64,000 bases of DNA from Pseudomonas sp. K2I15. GTDB lineage: Bacteria > Pseudomonadota > Gammaproteobacteria > Pseudomonadales > Pseudomonadaceae. The stretch lies in the NCBI RefSeq assembly GCF_002204795.1, contig NZ_NIXO01000002.1, positions 124,001 to 188,000 of the forward strand, given 5' to 3'. Position 1 is the stretch's first letter. Each line of letters begins with the position of its first letter. The notes below the pieces were generated by a model. The model saw only the letters and a program-made list of their open reading frames with translations. It had not been told where the DNA came from and ran no database searches. This document shows, piece after piece, positions 1-9,412 of this stretch. A program made the position numbers and the translations under genes.

Positions 1-224
1 TCGAAAATGGCGTCACCGGCTTCCTGTTCAACGAATCCACCGTCGAAAGCTACGAAGCGGCCCTGAGCCGTGCGTTCAAGGTCTTCGCCTTCCCAGGCTT
101 GCTCAACGCCATGCGTTGCCGGGCTATGGCCGCACCGTTCAACTGGTGCCAGGCAGTGGAACCCTACGCCGAACTTTATGAGCAACTGGTGGCGAAAGCG
201 CTGGGAAGATCGGGGAAACAGTAA
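1..224 (+). CDS. glgA: Glycogen synthase, C-terminal end only
   Basis: The window opens inside this gene; the frame starting at base 3 reads through to a TAA at 222-224. The visible 73 residues begin with an ENGVTGFLF stretch and end in the helical tail typical of GT5 starch/glycogen synthases (the ENGxTGFLF loop lies near the sugar-nucleotide donor site). GlgA extends alpha-1,4-glucan from ADP-glucose in the cytoplasm. Only the last part is present, so nothing can be said about its start. It lies 17 bp upstream of treZ on the same strand, which matches the pseudomonad glgA-treZ-malQ-treY order and suggests co-transcription. Identification rests on the short motif plus context. Confidence 0.8.
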   Translation, partial: ENGVTGFLFNESTVESYEAALSRAFKVFAFPGLLNAMRCRAMAAPFNWCQAVEPYAELYEQLVAKALGRSGKQ

Positions 225-241
225 AAAAGAGGTCTTCATAG

Positions 242-1993
242 ATGCCGTCAAGGACTCTGGAAACCTGGCCCCACGGCGCGATCATGCTGGATGCGGAACA
301 CACCCGTTTCGCCTTGTGGGCGCCAGACGCGTTTTATGTCAGCGTTGAATTTGAAGAAGGTAAATCGGTAGCGATGCTGCCCCAGGCCGATGGCTGGTTT
401 GTGGTGCAGTTGCAATGCCCACCGGGCACACGCTACCGCTACAACATCGACGGTGAACAGGACGTTCCCGACCCGGCTTCCCGGGCACAGGCCACGGACG
501 TTCACGGCTTCAGCGTGGTGGTCGACCCCTTGGCCTATCAGTGGCGCCACAGCCACTGGCAAGGTCGGCCCTGGCACGAAGCCGTGATCTACGAGCTGCA
601 TGTGGGCGTGCTGGGGGGCTACGCCGAGGTCGAGAAACAACTGCCGCGCCTCGCAGAGCTGGGGGTCACCGCCATTGAGCTGATGCCCATCGCGCAGTTC
701 CCCGGCGAACGCAACTGGGGCTACGACGGTGTCCTGCCCTACGCGCCACAATCCTCCTATGGTTCGCCCGAACAGCTGAAACAGTTGATCGACAGTGCGC
801 ACCACCATGGCCTCGCGGTGATCCTCGATGTGGTCTACAACCACTTCGGCCCCGACGGCAACTACCTCGGCACCTACGCCAAGGGCTTCTTTCGCGAAGA
901 CGTGCATACGCCCTGGGGCGCCGGCATCGATTTTGATCGCCGGGAAGTCCGGGACTTCTTCATCGATAACGCGCTGATGTGGCTGCTGGAGTACCGCTTC
1001 GACGGCCTGCGCCTGGACGCCGTGCACGCGATCAACGACCCCGAGTTCCTTGAAGAGTTGGCCGCGCGCGTGCGCCAGCAAGTCGATGAAGGGCGCCATG
1101 TGTGGCTTGTGCTCGAAAACGAATTCAACCAGGCCAACCTGCTGGAGCGCGGTTTCGATGCGCAGTGGAACGACGACGGCCACAACGCCCTGCACGTGCT
1201 GCTCACCGGTGAAACCGACGCCTACTACACCGACTTCGCCGAAGACCCCACCGGCAAACTGGCCCGCTGCCTGAGCGAAGGGTTTATCTATCAGGGCCAC
1301 ACCACGCGCCATGGCCACTCACGCGGCGAGGCCAGCGGGCACCTGCCCCCCAGCGCCTTTGTGCTGTTCCTGCAGAACCACGACCAGATCGGCAATCGCG
1401 CCCTGGGTGAGCGCCTGCATCAACTGTGTTCGCCACAGGCCTTGAGCGCCGCGACCACCTTGCTGCTGATGTCGCCGATGATCCCCTTGATGTTCATGGG
1501 CGATGAAGTCAACGCCGAGGAGCCGTTCCTGTTCTTCACCGACCACCACGGCGAACTGGCCGAGGCGGTACGCGAAGGCCGGCGCAACGAATTTGCCGAC
1601 TTTGCCGCGTTCAGCGACCCCGAGCGCCGCGAGCGAATCCCCGACCCCAACTCCCTGCAAACCTTCCGCCGCTCGGCACCTACCCTCGCCGACTGCGGCG
1701 ACTCGCAGCTCTACCGCCAGCTACTGAGCCTGCGCCACCAACATATCGTGCCGCACCTGCCGGGCAGCGTGGCCCTGGGTGCGCACGTGCTGGCGGTGGG
1801 CGCAGTCACGGCGCGTTGGCGCCTGGGCAATGGCAGCCTGCTGCAGATCGACCTCAACCTGAGCGCCGATTCTCTGAACTACCCGGCCGCCGAGCACCTC
1901 CTATTTGTGACGCAGGCCAGTGGGGCCCAACAACTGGCCCCCTTCAGCGCCCGCGTCAGCCTGACCTATTCCCCTGTTGGAGAGCACCCTTGA
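242..1993 (+). CDS. treZ: Malto-oligosyltrehalose trehalohydrolase
   Basis: 583-aa GH13 enzyme that releases free trehalose from the malto-oligosyltrehalose ends made by TreY. The N-terminal ~100 residues form the CBM48-like domain (FALWAPDA, DPASRAQ). The (beta/alpha)8 barrel follows, with DVVYNHFGPDG, the nucleophile region FDGLRLDAVHAI (D about residue 259) and the acid/base region LVLENEFN (E about 292). LQNHDQIGNRALGER is the usual substrate-binding His-Asp loop. The ATG at 242 is 17 bp after glgA and has AGAGG upstream; an internal ATG at codon 15 is an alternative. Its stop overlaps the malQ start by 4 bp, so the two are translationally coupled. Confidence 0.95.
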   Translation: MPSRTLETWPHGAIMLDAEHTRFALWAPDAFYVSVEFEEGKSVAMLPQADGWFVVQLQCPPGTRYRYNIDGEQDVPDPASRAQATDVHGFSVVVDPLAYQWRHSHWQGRPWHEAVIYELHVGVLGGYAEVEKQLPRLAELGVTAIELMPIAQFPGERNWGYDGVLPYAPQSSYGSPEQLKQLIDSAHHHGLAVILDVVYNHFGPDGNYLGTYAKGFFREDVHTPWGAGIDFDRREVRDFFIDNALMWLLEYRFDGLRLDAVHAINDPEFLEELAARVRQQVDEGRHVWLVLENEFNQANLLERGFDAQWNDDGHNALHVLLTGETDAYYTDFAEDPTGKLARCLSEGFIYQGHTTRHGHSRGEASGHLPPSAFVLFLQNHDQIGNRALGERLHQLCSPQALSAATTLLLMSPMIPLMFMGDEVNAEEPFLFFTDHHGELAEAVREGRRNEFADFAAFSDPERRERIPDPNSLQTFRRSAPTLADCGDSQLYRQLLSLRHQHIVPHLPGSVALGAHVLAVGAVTARWRLGNGSLLQIDLNLSADSLNYPAAEHLLFVTQASGAQQLAPFSARVSLTYSPVGEHP

Positions 1994-4074
1994 GCGACGC
2001 GCAATTGGAAATACTCGCCAGCCGAGCAGGCCTGGCCGTCGATTGGATCGACGCTAACGGCCGCCCGCAACATGTAAAACCCGACGCCCTGCGCGCCGTA
2101 CTCAAAGGCCTGGGCCACCCGGCCGACACCGATGCCGCCATCGAAGCCAGCCTGCTGGACCTGGAACGCGTGCAGCAAGACAAGCACCTGCCACCGCTGA
2201 TGACCGTCGACAGCGGCGCCGGCCTGGACCTGGCGCGCTACTTCGCCCCCGGCACGCCGTGCCAAATTCACCTCGAAGATTCCAGCGTGCTGGACCTGAG
2301 CCTGGACGATGACGCCGTGTTGCCCGGGTTGATTCCCGTTGGCTACCAACAAGTGCACATTGCCGACCAGCATTTCACCCTGGCCGTCGCACCGACCCAC
2401 TGCTACACCGTCGCCGAAGCGGTCGACACCCAAACCGCCCGTGCCTGGGGCCTGAGTGCCCAACTGTATTCGCTGCGCCGCAGCGGCGACGGCGGCTTTG
2501 GCGACACCCAGGCGCTGGAACAACTGGCCCGCGCCGCCGCCGAACGTGGCGCCGATGCCTTGGCCATCAGCCCGATGCACGCGATGTTCAGCGCCGACAC
2601 CGGGCGCTTCAGCCCTTATTCGCCGTCCAGTCGCCTGTTCCTCAACAGTTTGTACGCCTCCCCCGGCTGCATCCTCGGCGAGCGCGCCGTAGAGATCGCC
2701 ATCGAAGCCTGTGGCCTGGCGGATGAGTTGCACGACCTTGAGCAGCAAACCCTGATCGACTGGCCGGCCGCCGCCAAAGCCAAGCAGCGCCTGCTGCGCA
2801 CCCTGTATGAAGATTTCCGCCAGGGCGGCCATCCCCAACACGCCGACTTCCTGAGCTTCCGCCAGGCCGGTGGCGAAGCACTCGAAAACCACTGCCGCTT
2901 CGAAGCCGTGCAAGCCGAACGTGCGGCCAACGGCGAGAGCCTCGACTGGCGCCACTGGCCCGAGGACTGGCACAGCCCGCAAAGCCCGACACTGGCGCAG
3001 TTCGCCGAAGCCAATCGGGATGAAATCGGCTTCTACGCCTTCAACCAATGGCTGATCGCCCGTTGCCTGGAACGCGCGCAACAAGCGGCGCGCGGCAGTG
3101 GCATGGGCGTAGGCCTGATCGCCGACCTCGCAGTGGGCGCCGACGGCGGCGGCAGCCAGGCCTGGAGCCGCCAGGACGAACTATTGGCGGACCTCACCGT
3201 GGGCGCGCCACCGGATATTCTCAACCGCGCCGGCCAGGGTTGGGGCATCTCCGCCTTTTCCCCCGAAGGCCTCAAGCGCAATGGCTTTCGCGCATTCATC
3301 GAAATGCTGCGGGCCAACTTCGCGCATGCCGGCGGCTTGCGCATCGACCATGTGATGGGCCTGCAACGCCTGTGGGTGATCCCGATGGACGCCTCACCGC
3401 GCGAAGGCGCCTACCTGTATTACCCGGTGGACGACCTGCTACGGCTATTGGCGCTGGAATCGAGCCGCCACCAGGCGATCGTCCTCGGCGAAGACCTCGG
3501 CACCGTGCCCGACGGCCTGCGGGAAAAACTTATCGCCCGCTCGATCCTCGGCATGCGCGTGCTGCTGTTCGAGCAAGACCACAGCGGCCAGTTCAAGCCG
3601 ATCCTGGATTGGCCGGACAACGCGCTGGCTACCACCAGCACCCACGACCTGCCGACCCTCAACGGCTGGTGGCACAGCCGCGATATCGACTGGAATATCC
3701 AGCTGGGTCTGATCGATGCACCCACCGTCGAGCAATGGAGCGAACACCGCCTGCGGGAACGCCAGGCGCTGCGCCAGGCCTTGAGCCAGGACCCGCAGAA
3801 CTTCACCGACGAGGTGCGCAACGAAACCGACCACGTCATCGACGCCAGCGTGCGCTACCTGGGCCACACCCGTGCGCCCTTGGTATTGCTGCCGCTGGAA
3901 GATGCACTGGGCGTTGAAGAACAGGCCAACCTGCCCGGCACCACCGACACCCACCCGAATTGGCGGCGCCGCCTGCCGGGCGATGCAGCCACCCTGCTCG
4001 ACGATGAAAATGCCGCACGCCGCCTCGAGCTGCTGGCCGTGGCGCGCATCCAGGCCCAAGAGCGTGACCGATGA
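1990..4074 (+). CDS. malQ: 4-alpha-glucanotransferase (amylomaltase)
   Basis: GH77 enzyme that shuffles alpha-1,4-glucan segments between maltodextrins, supplying chains long enough for TreY. I place the start at a TTG (1990-1992) that overlaps the treZ stop as TTGA and has GGAG about 8 bp upstream; this gives 694 aa beginning SDAQLEILA, where the family usually begins. Starting further upstream would add sequence that simply reads through treZ in another frame. Catalytic regions are GGLRIDHVMGL (D about 453), VLGEDLGTVPD (E about 501) and STHDLPTLNGWW. The stop overlaps the treY ATG by 4 bp (ATGA). Confidence 0.94.
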   Translation: MSDAQLEILASRAGLAVDWIDANGRPQHVKPDALRAVLKGLGHPADTDAAIEASLLDLERVQQDKHLPPLMTVDSGAGLDLARYFAPGTPCQIHLEDSSVLDLSLDDDAVLPGLIPVGYQQVHIADQHFTLAVAPTHCYTVAEAVDTQTARAWGLSAQLYSLRRSGDGGFGDTQALEQLARAAAERGADALAISPMHAMFSADTGRFSPYSPSSRLFLNSLYASPGCILGERAVEIAIEACGLADELHDLEQQTLIDWPAAAKAKQRLLRTLYEDFRQGGHPQHADFLSFRQAGGEALENHCRFEAVQAERAANGESLDWRHWPEDWHSPQSPTLAQFAEANRDEIGFYAFNQWLIARCLERAQQAARGSGMGVGLIADLAVGADGGGSQAWSRQDELLADLTVGAPPDILNRAGQGWGISAFSPEGLKRNGFRAFIEMLRANFAHAGGLRIDHVMGLQRLWVIPMDASPREGAYLYYPVDDLLRLLALESSRHQAIVLGEDLGTVPDGLREKLIARSILGMRVLLFEQDHSGQFKPILDWPDNALATTSTHDLPTLNGWWHSRDIDWNIQLGLIDAPTVEQWSEHRLRERQALRQALSQDPQNFTDEVRNETDHVIDASVRYLGHTRAPLVLLPLEDALGVEEQANLPGTTDTHPNWRRRLPGDAATLLDDENAARRLELLAVARIQAQERDR

Positions 4075-6827
4075 AGCCGTTGACCCTGCGGGCCACCCAG
4101 CGCCTGCAATTTCATAAAGGCTTTACCCTCGACGATGCGGTGCCGCTGGTGCCGTACTTCGCCGAACTGGGCATCAGCCACCTCTATGCCTCGCCGCTGC
4201 TGAGCGCCCGCGCCGGCTCGATGCACGGCTATGACGTGGTCGACCCCACTACCGTCAACCCCGAGCTGGGCGGAGAACCTGCACTGCGTCGGCTGGTGGC
4301 GGCCCTGCGCGAACATGACATGGGGCTGATCCTCGATATCGTCTCCAACCATATGGCCGTCGGCGGTGGCGATAATCCGTGGTGGCTGGACCTGCTGGAG
4401 TGGGGCCGACTGAGTCCCTACAGCGAATTCTTCGACATTCAATGGCACTCGCCAGACCCGTTGCTCAAGGGCCAGTTGCTGATGCCGTTCCTCGGCAGCG
4501 ACTACGGTGAAGCCCTGCAATCCGGCGCCCTGCCGCTGCGCTTCGACCCACAGCACGGCAGCTTCTACGTCGAGCATTACGAACACCGCTTTCCGATCTG
4601 CCCACGGGAATACGGCGAGTTGGTGCCCATCAAGGCGCTGGCCGATCGTTTCAGCAGCCTGGCCTACCAGCCGGACGCCTACCCCCAGGCCGCCGCGCTG
4701 AAACACGAGCTGGTCGAAGCGGCCCACGATCCCGAAACCCTGAAGGCCATCGAAGAGAACCTCAGCCTCTACGACGCGCGTCAGCCCGAAGGTTTTGCCC
4801 GCCTGCACAACCTGCTGGAACAACAAAGCTATCGCCTGGCCAGCTGGCGCACGGCGGCGGACGATATCAACTGGCGGCGCTTCTTCGACGTCAACGAGCT
4901 GGGCGGCCTGCGGGTCGAACGCAGCGCGGTGTTCGAAGCCACCCACGGCAAGATCTTCCAACTGATCAGCGAGGGCTTGATCGACGGCCTGCGCATCGAC
5001 CATATCGACGGCCTCGCCGACCCGCGCGGTTACTGCCGCAAACTGCGGCGCCGGGTGGACTCGCTGGCGGGCGGGCGGCACTTGCCGATCTTTGTCGAGA
5101 AGATCCTCGGCGAAGGCGAAACCTTGCGCGAAGACTGGCGCGTAGACGGCACCACCGGCTACGAATTCATGAACCAGCTGTCGTTGCTGCAACATGACCC
5201 CAAAGGCTTCGAGCCGCTGGCCGAGTTATGGACCCGCCACACCGAGCGCCCGTCTTCGTTTATCGAAGAAGCCTGGCTGGCCCGCCAGCAGATCCTCAAC
5301 GGTTCCCTGGCCGGCGACTTTGAAAGCGTGGCCCAGGCCCTGCTGCAAGTGGCTCGCGATGATGTGATGAGCCGCGACCTGACCCTGGGTGCAATTCGCC
5401 GCGCGTTACAGGAACTGATCGTGCACTTCCCGGTGTACCGCACCTATATCAGCGCCCGGGGCCGCAGCGAACTGGATGACGTGTTTTTCCTGCAAGCCCT
5501 GGCCGGTGCCCGCAGCACCTTGAGCGAAGCCGACTGGCCCGTGCTCGACTACCTGGAAAAATGGCTTGGCGGCCAACCCTGGCGCGACCGCCCGTTGGGG
5601 CGTGAACGCAAGATGCTCAAGCACGCCTGCGTGCGCTTCCAGCAACTGACCTCACCGGCGGCGGCCAAGGCGGTGGAAGACACCGCGTTCTATCGCTCCG
5701 GCGTGTTGCTGTCGCGCAATGACGTGGGCTTCAGCACCGAGCAATTCAGCGCACCGCTGCAAGACTTCCACGCCGTCAATCAGCAGCGCCTGCGCACCTT
5801 CCCCGACAACCTGTTGGCCACCGCCACCCACGACCACAAGCGCGGCGAAGACACCCGCGCGCGCCTGGCCGTGCTCAGCGAGTGCGCCGAGTGGTACGCC
5901 GAACAGGTGGAGCAATGGCGCCCTCTCGCCGCCCGCCTGCGCAGCGATGCACATACCCCTTCGGCGGGTGACGAACTGATCCTCTATCAGGTGCTGCTGG
6001 GCAGTTGGCCGCTGGACCTGCACCGCGACGATGCCGAGGGCCTGGCGGACTATCACCAGCGCCTCTGGCAGTGGCAGCAAAAAGCTTTGCGCGAAGCCAA
6101 GTTGAACAGCAGCTGGAGCGCGCCCAACGAGCTGTATGAACAAGGGGTCGAAGCGTTCCTGTCACGACTGCTGCTGGAGGACTCAGGCAAGGCCCTGCGC
6201 AACGCCATCGGCGCAGCCGCCCAGGCCATCGCTCCAGCGGGCGCGGTAAACGGACTGGCGCAATCCTTGCTTCGCCTCACCGTGCCGGGCGTGCCGGATT
6301 TGTATCAGGGCGATGAGTTCTGGGACTTCACTCTGGTAGACCCTGATAACCGCCGGCCGGTGGACTTTCACGCGCGAGAACAGGGCCTGCACACGCCGCC
6401 GGACATCGGCGAGCTGATGTTCAACTGGCATGACGGGCGCATCAAGCAAGCGTTGATCGGCCAGGCCCTGGCGCTGCGCAAGGCGCATCCGCAGCTGTTT
6501 CGCCAGGGCACTTACGAGCCTCTGGAAGTGGTGGGCGAACACGCCGAACGGGTGGTCGCCTTCTACCGTGAATACCAGGGCAAACAGTTGCTGGTGGTGG
6601 TGCCGCGTTGGCCTCACCGGCTGCTTGAAAACGGTGTGTATCCCCTGATCAACGCGCAGATTTGGGGCGATACGCGGGTCAAATTACCGTTCGCCGCTCC
6701 AACCCAAAATTGGAAGGGACTTTTCCGAACAGGCGCAGTCACACCCAACAAGGAGCTCATGATCAGCGCTGCCCTGGGGGATTTCCCGGTCAATGTCTTT
6801 ATCAATCCTGATGATCAAGAAAGCTGA
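4071..6827 (+). CDS. treY: Malto-oligosyltrehalose synthase
   Basis: 918-aa GH13 enzyme that isomerises the reducing-end alpha-1,4 bond of maltodextrins to the alpha,alpha-1,1 bond, producing malto-oligosyltrehalose for TreZ. Diagnostic segments are HLYASPLLSARAGSMHGYDVVDPTTVNPELGG at the N-terminus, DIVSNHMAVGG, LRIDHIDGLADPRGY (nucleophile D about 310), IFVEKILGEGE (acid/base E about 343), TATHDHKRGEDTRAR and GVPDLYQGDEFWDF near the end. The ATG overlaps the malQ stop (ATGA), so treZ, malQ and treY form one coupled unit. The length is normal for bacterial TreY. Confidence 0.95.
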   Translation: MKPLTLRATQRLQFHKGFTLDDAVPLVPYFAELGISHLYASPLLSARAGSMHGYDVVDPTTVNPELGGEPALRRLVAALREHDMGLILDIVSNHMAVGGGDNPWWLDLLEWGRLSPYSEFFDIQWHSPDPLLKGQLLMPFLGSDYGEALQSGALPLRFDPQHGSFYVEHYEHRFPICPREYGELVPIKALADRFSSLAYQPDAYPQAAALKHELVEAAHDPETLKAIEENLSLYDARQPEGFARLHNLLEQQSYRLASWRTAADDINWRRFFDVNELGGLRVERSAVFEATHGKIFQLISEGLIDGLRIDHIDGLADPRGYCRKLRRRVDSLAGGRHLPIFVEKILGEGETLREDWRVDGTTGYEFMNQLSLLQHDPKGFEPLAELWTRHTERPSSFIEEAWLARQQILNGSLAGDFESVAQALLQVARDDVMSRDLTLGAIRRALQELIVHFPVYRTYISARGRSELDDVFFLQALAGARSTLSEADWPVLDYLEKWLGGQPWRDRPLGRERKMLKHACVRFQQLTSPAAAKAVEDTAFYRSGVLLSRNDVGFSTEQFSAPLQDFHAVNQQRLRTFPDNLLATATHDHKRGEDTRARLAVLSECAEWYAEQVEQWRPLAARLRSDAHTPSAGDELILYQVLLGSWPLDLHRDDAEGLADYHQRLWQWQQKALREAKLNSSWSAPNELYEQGVEAFLSRLLLEDSGKALRNAIGAAAQAIAPAGAVNGLAQSLLRLTVPGVPDLYQGDEFWDFTLVDPDNRRPVDFHAREQGLHTPPDIGELMFNWHDGRIKQALIGQALALRKAHPQLFRQGTYEPLEVVGEHAERVVAFYREYQGKQLLVVVPRWPHRLLENGVYPLINAQIWGDTRVKLPFAAPTQNWKGLFRTGAVTPNKELMISAALGDFPVNVFINPDDQES

Positions 6828-6850
6828 AATTTTCTGTGAGGAGCATTGCG

Positions 6851-7129
6851 ATGAGTACTGAAGACAAACGCATACGCGAATTAGCGCATCAGATCTGGGA
6901 GTCTGAAGGTAAACCCCACGGCGAAGACGCGCGACACTGGGAGATGGCGCGCAAACTGGCGGAAGCCGAAGCGCTGACGCCATCCAAAACGCCGAAGGCC
7001 CCCGCCAAGGCCAAGCCTAAAGCCAAGCCGGCAGCGTCTGCTGCGGCCAAGCCGCCAGCGCCTGCCAAGCCAGGCGCAGCGCCGGCGGCGAAGAAACCAG
7101 CCGCGGCGAAGAAGCCCAAGGCACCCTGA
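6851..7129 (+). CDS. Small DUF2934 protein with Lys/Ala/Pro-rich tail
   Basis: 92-aa protein. Residues 1-45 (EDKRIRELAHQIWESEGKPHGEDARHWEMARKL) match the DUF2934 pattern: a short helix, a GxPHGxDxxHWxxA core and a second helix. Residues 50-92 are a low-complexity tail of repeated KPKA, AAKP and KKPAA units, very basic and resembling histone-like or AlgP-type tails. The start ATG at 6851 has GAGG about 9 bp upstream; an upstream ATG at 6836 would only add five residues without a ribosome site. It lies 23 bp after treY, so it is probably in the same transcript. The function is unknown; the tail suggests a nucleic-acid or polyanion contact, which is inference. Confidence 0.8.
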   Translation: MSTEDKRIRELAHQIWESEGKPHGEDARHWEMARKLAEAEALTPSKTPKAPAKAKPKAKPAASAAAKPPAPAKPGAAPAAKKPAAAKKPKAP

Positions 7130-7138
7130 CCCAAAGAT

Positions 7139-7169
7139 CCTCCTGTGAGTGCACCCGCACCGCAGGAGG
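7139..7169 (+). other. Inverted repeat between the DUF2934 gene and glgX
   Basis: CCTCCTG (7139-7145) pairs with CAGGAGG (7163-7169) across a 17-nt loop just after the DUF2934 stop. No T-tract follows, so it is a weak terminator at best. It may stabilise the upstream mRNA end or attenuate read-through into glgX, which starts 82 bp later. Confidence 0.35.
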
Positions 7170-7251
7170 CCATCCAATCACCGATATTTACCTGGCTTTA
7201 CGTCAGCAGGGCCCCGTTCGGCCTGGAAAAACTACTTGCAGGAGCATCTCA

Positions 7252-9411
7252 ATGAGCAAACCCAACAAGCCCAAATCGACGCCGGAAAACGAGCCGTCGC
7301 GGATTCGTGAAGGTTTGCCCTTCCCCCTCGGCGCGACCTGGGATGGTCTGGGGGTCAACTTTGCGCTGTTCTCGGCCAACGCCACCAAAGTCGAACTGTG
7401 CATTTTCGACGACAGCGGCGAAGTCGAGCTGGAACGCATTGAACTGCCGGAATACACCGACGAGACCTTCCACGGCTACCTGCCCGACGCCCATCCAGGG
7501 CTGATTTACGGCTATCGCGTGTACGGTCCTTATGACCCCGCCAACGGTCATCGCTTTAACCACAACAAATTGCTGATCGACCCCTACGCCAAGCAGCTGG
7601 TGGGCGAACTCAAATGGTCCGAGGCGCTGTTCGGCTACACCATCGGGCACCCCGACGCCGACCTCAGCTTTGACGAACGCGACAGCGCGCCCTTCGTGCC
7701 CAAGTGCAAAGTCATCGACCCGGCCCACACCTGGGGCAACGACCAGCCGGTGCGCACGCCGTGGGATCGCACGATCATTTATGAAACCCACTTGCGCGGC
7801 ATCACCATGCGCCACCCTTCGGTGCCTGAAGAAGTGCGCGGCACCTGCGCCGGGCTGATGGTGGACGATGTGCTCAAGCACATTCGCCAGTTGGGTGTGT
7901 CGTCGGTGGAGCTGCTGCCGGTACACGCCTTTGTCAACGACCAGCACCTGCTGCAAAAGGGCATGACCAACTACTGGGGCTACAACAGCATTGCCTTCTT
8001 CGCGCCAGACCCGCGCTACCTGGCCAGCGGCAAGATCGCCGAGTTCAAGGAGATGGTTGCGCACCTGCATGAAGCCAAGCTGGAAGTGATTCTGGACGTG
8101 GTCTACAACCACACCGCCGAAGGCAACGAGCAAGGCCCTACCCTGTCCATGCGCGGCATCGACAACGCCTCGTACTACCGGCTGATGCCGGATGACAAGC
8201 GCTTCTACATCAACGACTCCGGCACCGGCAACACGCTGGACCTGAGCCACCCTTGCGTACTGCAAATGGTCACTGACTCGTTGCGCTACTGGGCCACCGA
8301 GATGCACGTCGACGGTTTCCGCTTCGACCTGGCGACCATCCTCGGCCGCTACCGCGACGGGTTTGACGAGCGCCACAGCTTCCTCGTGGCCTGCCGCCAG
8401 GACCCGGTGCTGCGCCAGGTAAAAATGATTGCCGAGCCCTGGGACTGCGGCCCCGGTGGCTATCAGGTCGGCGGCTTCCCGCCGGGCTGGGTGGAATGGA
8501 ACGACCGCTTCCGCGACACCGTGCGCTCGTTCTGGAAAGGCGACGACGGCCAGTTAGCGGATTTTGCCGGGCGCATGACTGCCTCGGGCGAGATGTTCAA
8601 CCAACGTGGTCGCCGGCCGTACAGCTCGGTGAACTTCATCACCGCCCACGACGGTTTCACCCTGCACGACCTGGTGTCCTACAACGACAAGCACAACGAA
8701 GCCAACGACGAGAACAACCAGGACGGCAGCAACAACAACCTGTCGTGGAACCACGGTGTCGAAGGCCCCACCGACGACCCGGAAATCAACGCGCTGCGCC
8801 TGCGCCAGATGCGTAACTTCTTCGCCACCTTGCTGCTGGCCCAAGGCACTCCGATGCTGGTGGCCGGCGATGAATTCGCCCGTACTCAGCACGGCAATAA
8901 CAACGCCTACTGCCAGGACAGCGAGATCGGCTGGATCAACTGGGAATTGGATGAAGATGGCAAGGCCCTGCTCAAGTTCGTCAAGCGCCTGATCAAGTTG
9001 CGCCTGGCCTACCCGATCCTGCGTCGCGGGCGCTTCCTGGTGGGCGACTACAACGAAGACATCGGCGTCAAGGACGTCACCTGGCTCGCGCCAAGCGGTG
9101 ATGAAATGACCATCGAGCAATGGCAAGACGGCCACGGCCGCTGCCTGGGCATGCTGATGGATGGCCGCGCCCAGGAAACCGGGATTCGCCGCCCAGGGGC
9201 CGATGCCACGTTGTTGCTGGTGGTCAACGCACACCACGACATGGTCAATTTCCGCCTGCCGCCGGTGCCGGACGGTGGTTTCTGGACCTGCATGCTCGAC
9301 ACTAACCAACCGTCGGTGCGAGGCCAGGAGCGCTTCGATTTCGATCACGAATACGCCGTTACCGGGCGCTCGCTGTTGCTGTTTGAACTGCAGCATGAGG
9401 ACGAGGTGTGA
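7252..9411 (+). CDS. glgX: Glycogen debranching enzyme
   Basis: 719-aa GH13 isoamylase-type enzyme that hydrolyses alpha-1,6 branches, freeing linear chains for MalQ and TreY. A CBM48 domain is at residues ~15-110 (PLGATWDGLGVNFALFSANATKVELCIFD). The barrel carries DVVYNHTAEG, the nucleophile in HVDGFRFDLATILGR (D about 359), the acid/base in MIAEPWDCGPGGYQVG (E about 395), and NFITAHDGFTLHDLVSYNDKHN. The ATG at 7252 has a GCAGGAGC ribosome site. The stop lies 1 bp before the next gene, so the acyl-CoA dehydrogenase-like gene is coupled to glgX. Length and motifs are normal. Confidence 0.95.
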   Translation: MSKPNKPKSTPENEPSRIREGLPFPLGATWDGLGVNFALFSANATKVELCIFDDSGEVELERIELPEYTDETFHGYLPDAHPGLIYGYRVYGPYDPANGHRFNHNKLLIDPYAKQLVGELKWSEALFGYTIGHPDADLSFDERDSAPFVPKCKVIDPAHTWGNDQPVRTPWDRTIIYETHLRGITMRHPSVPEEVRGTCAGLMVDDVLKHIRQLGVSSVELLPVHAFVNDQHLLQKGMTNYWGYNSIAFFAPDPRYLASGKIAEFKEMVAHLHEAKLEVILDVVYNHTAEGNEQGPTLSMRGIDNASYYRLMPDDKRFYINDSGTGNTLDLSHPCVLQMVTDSLRYWATEMHVDGFRFDLATILGRYRDGFDERHSFLVACRQDPVLRQVKMIAEPWDCGPGGYQVGGFPPGWVEWNDRFRDTVRSFWKGDDGQLADFAGRMTASGEMFNQRGRRPYSSVNFITAHDGFTLHDLVSYNDKHNEANDENNQDGSNNNLSWNHGVEGPTDDPEINALRLRQMRNFFATLLLAQGTPMLVAGDEFARTQHGNNNAYCQDSEIGWINWELDEDGKALLKFVKRLIKLRLAYPILRRGRFLVGDYNEDIGVKDVTWLAPSGDEMTIEQWQDGHGRCLGMLMDGRAQETGIRRPGADATLLLVVNAHHDMVNFRLPPVPDGGFWTCMLDTNQPSVRGQERFDFDHEYAVTGRSLLLFELQHEDEV

Positions 9412-9412
9412 A

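Noticed and set aside
3855..5195. 446-codon - strand frame across malQ and treY
   Set aside because: It spans the junction of two well-identified enzymes on the other strand and has no motif of its own.
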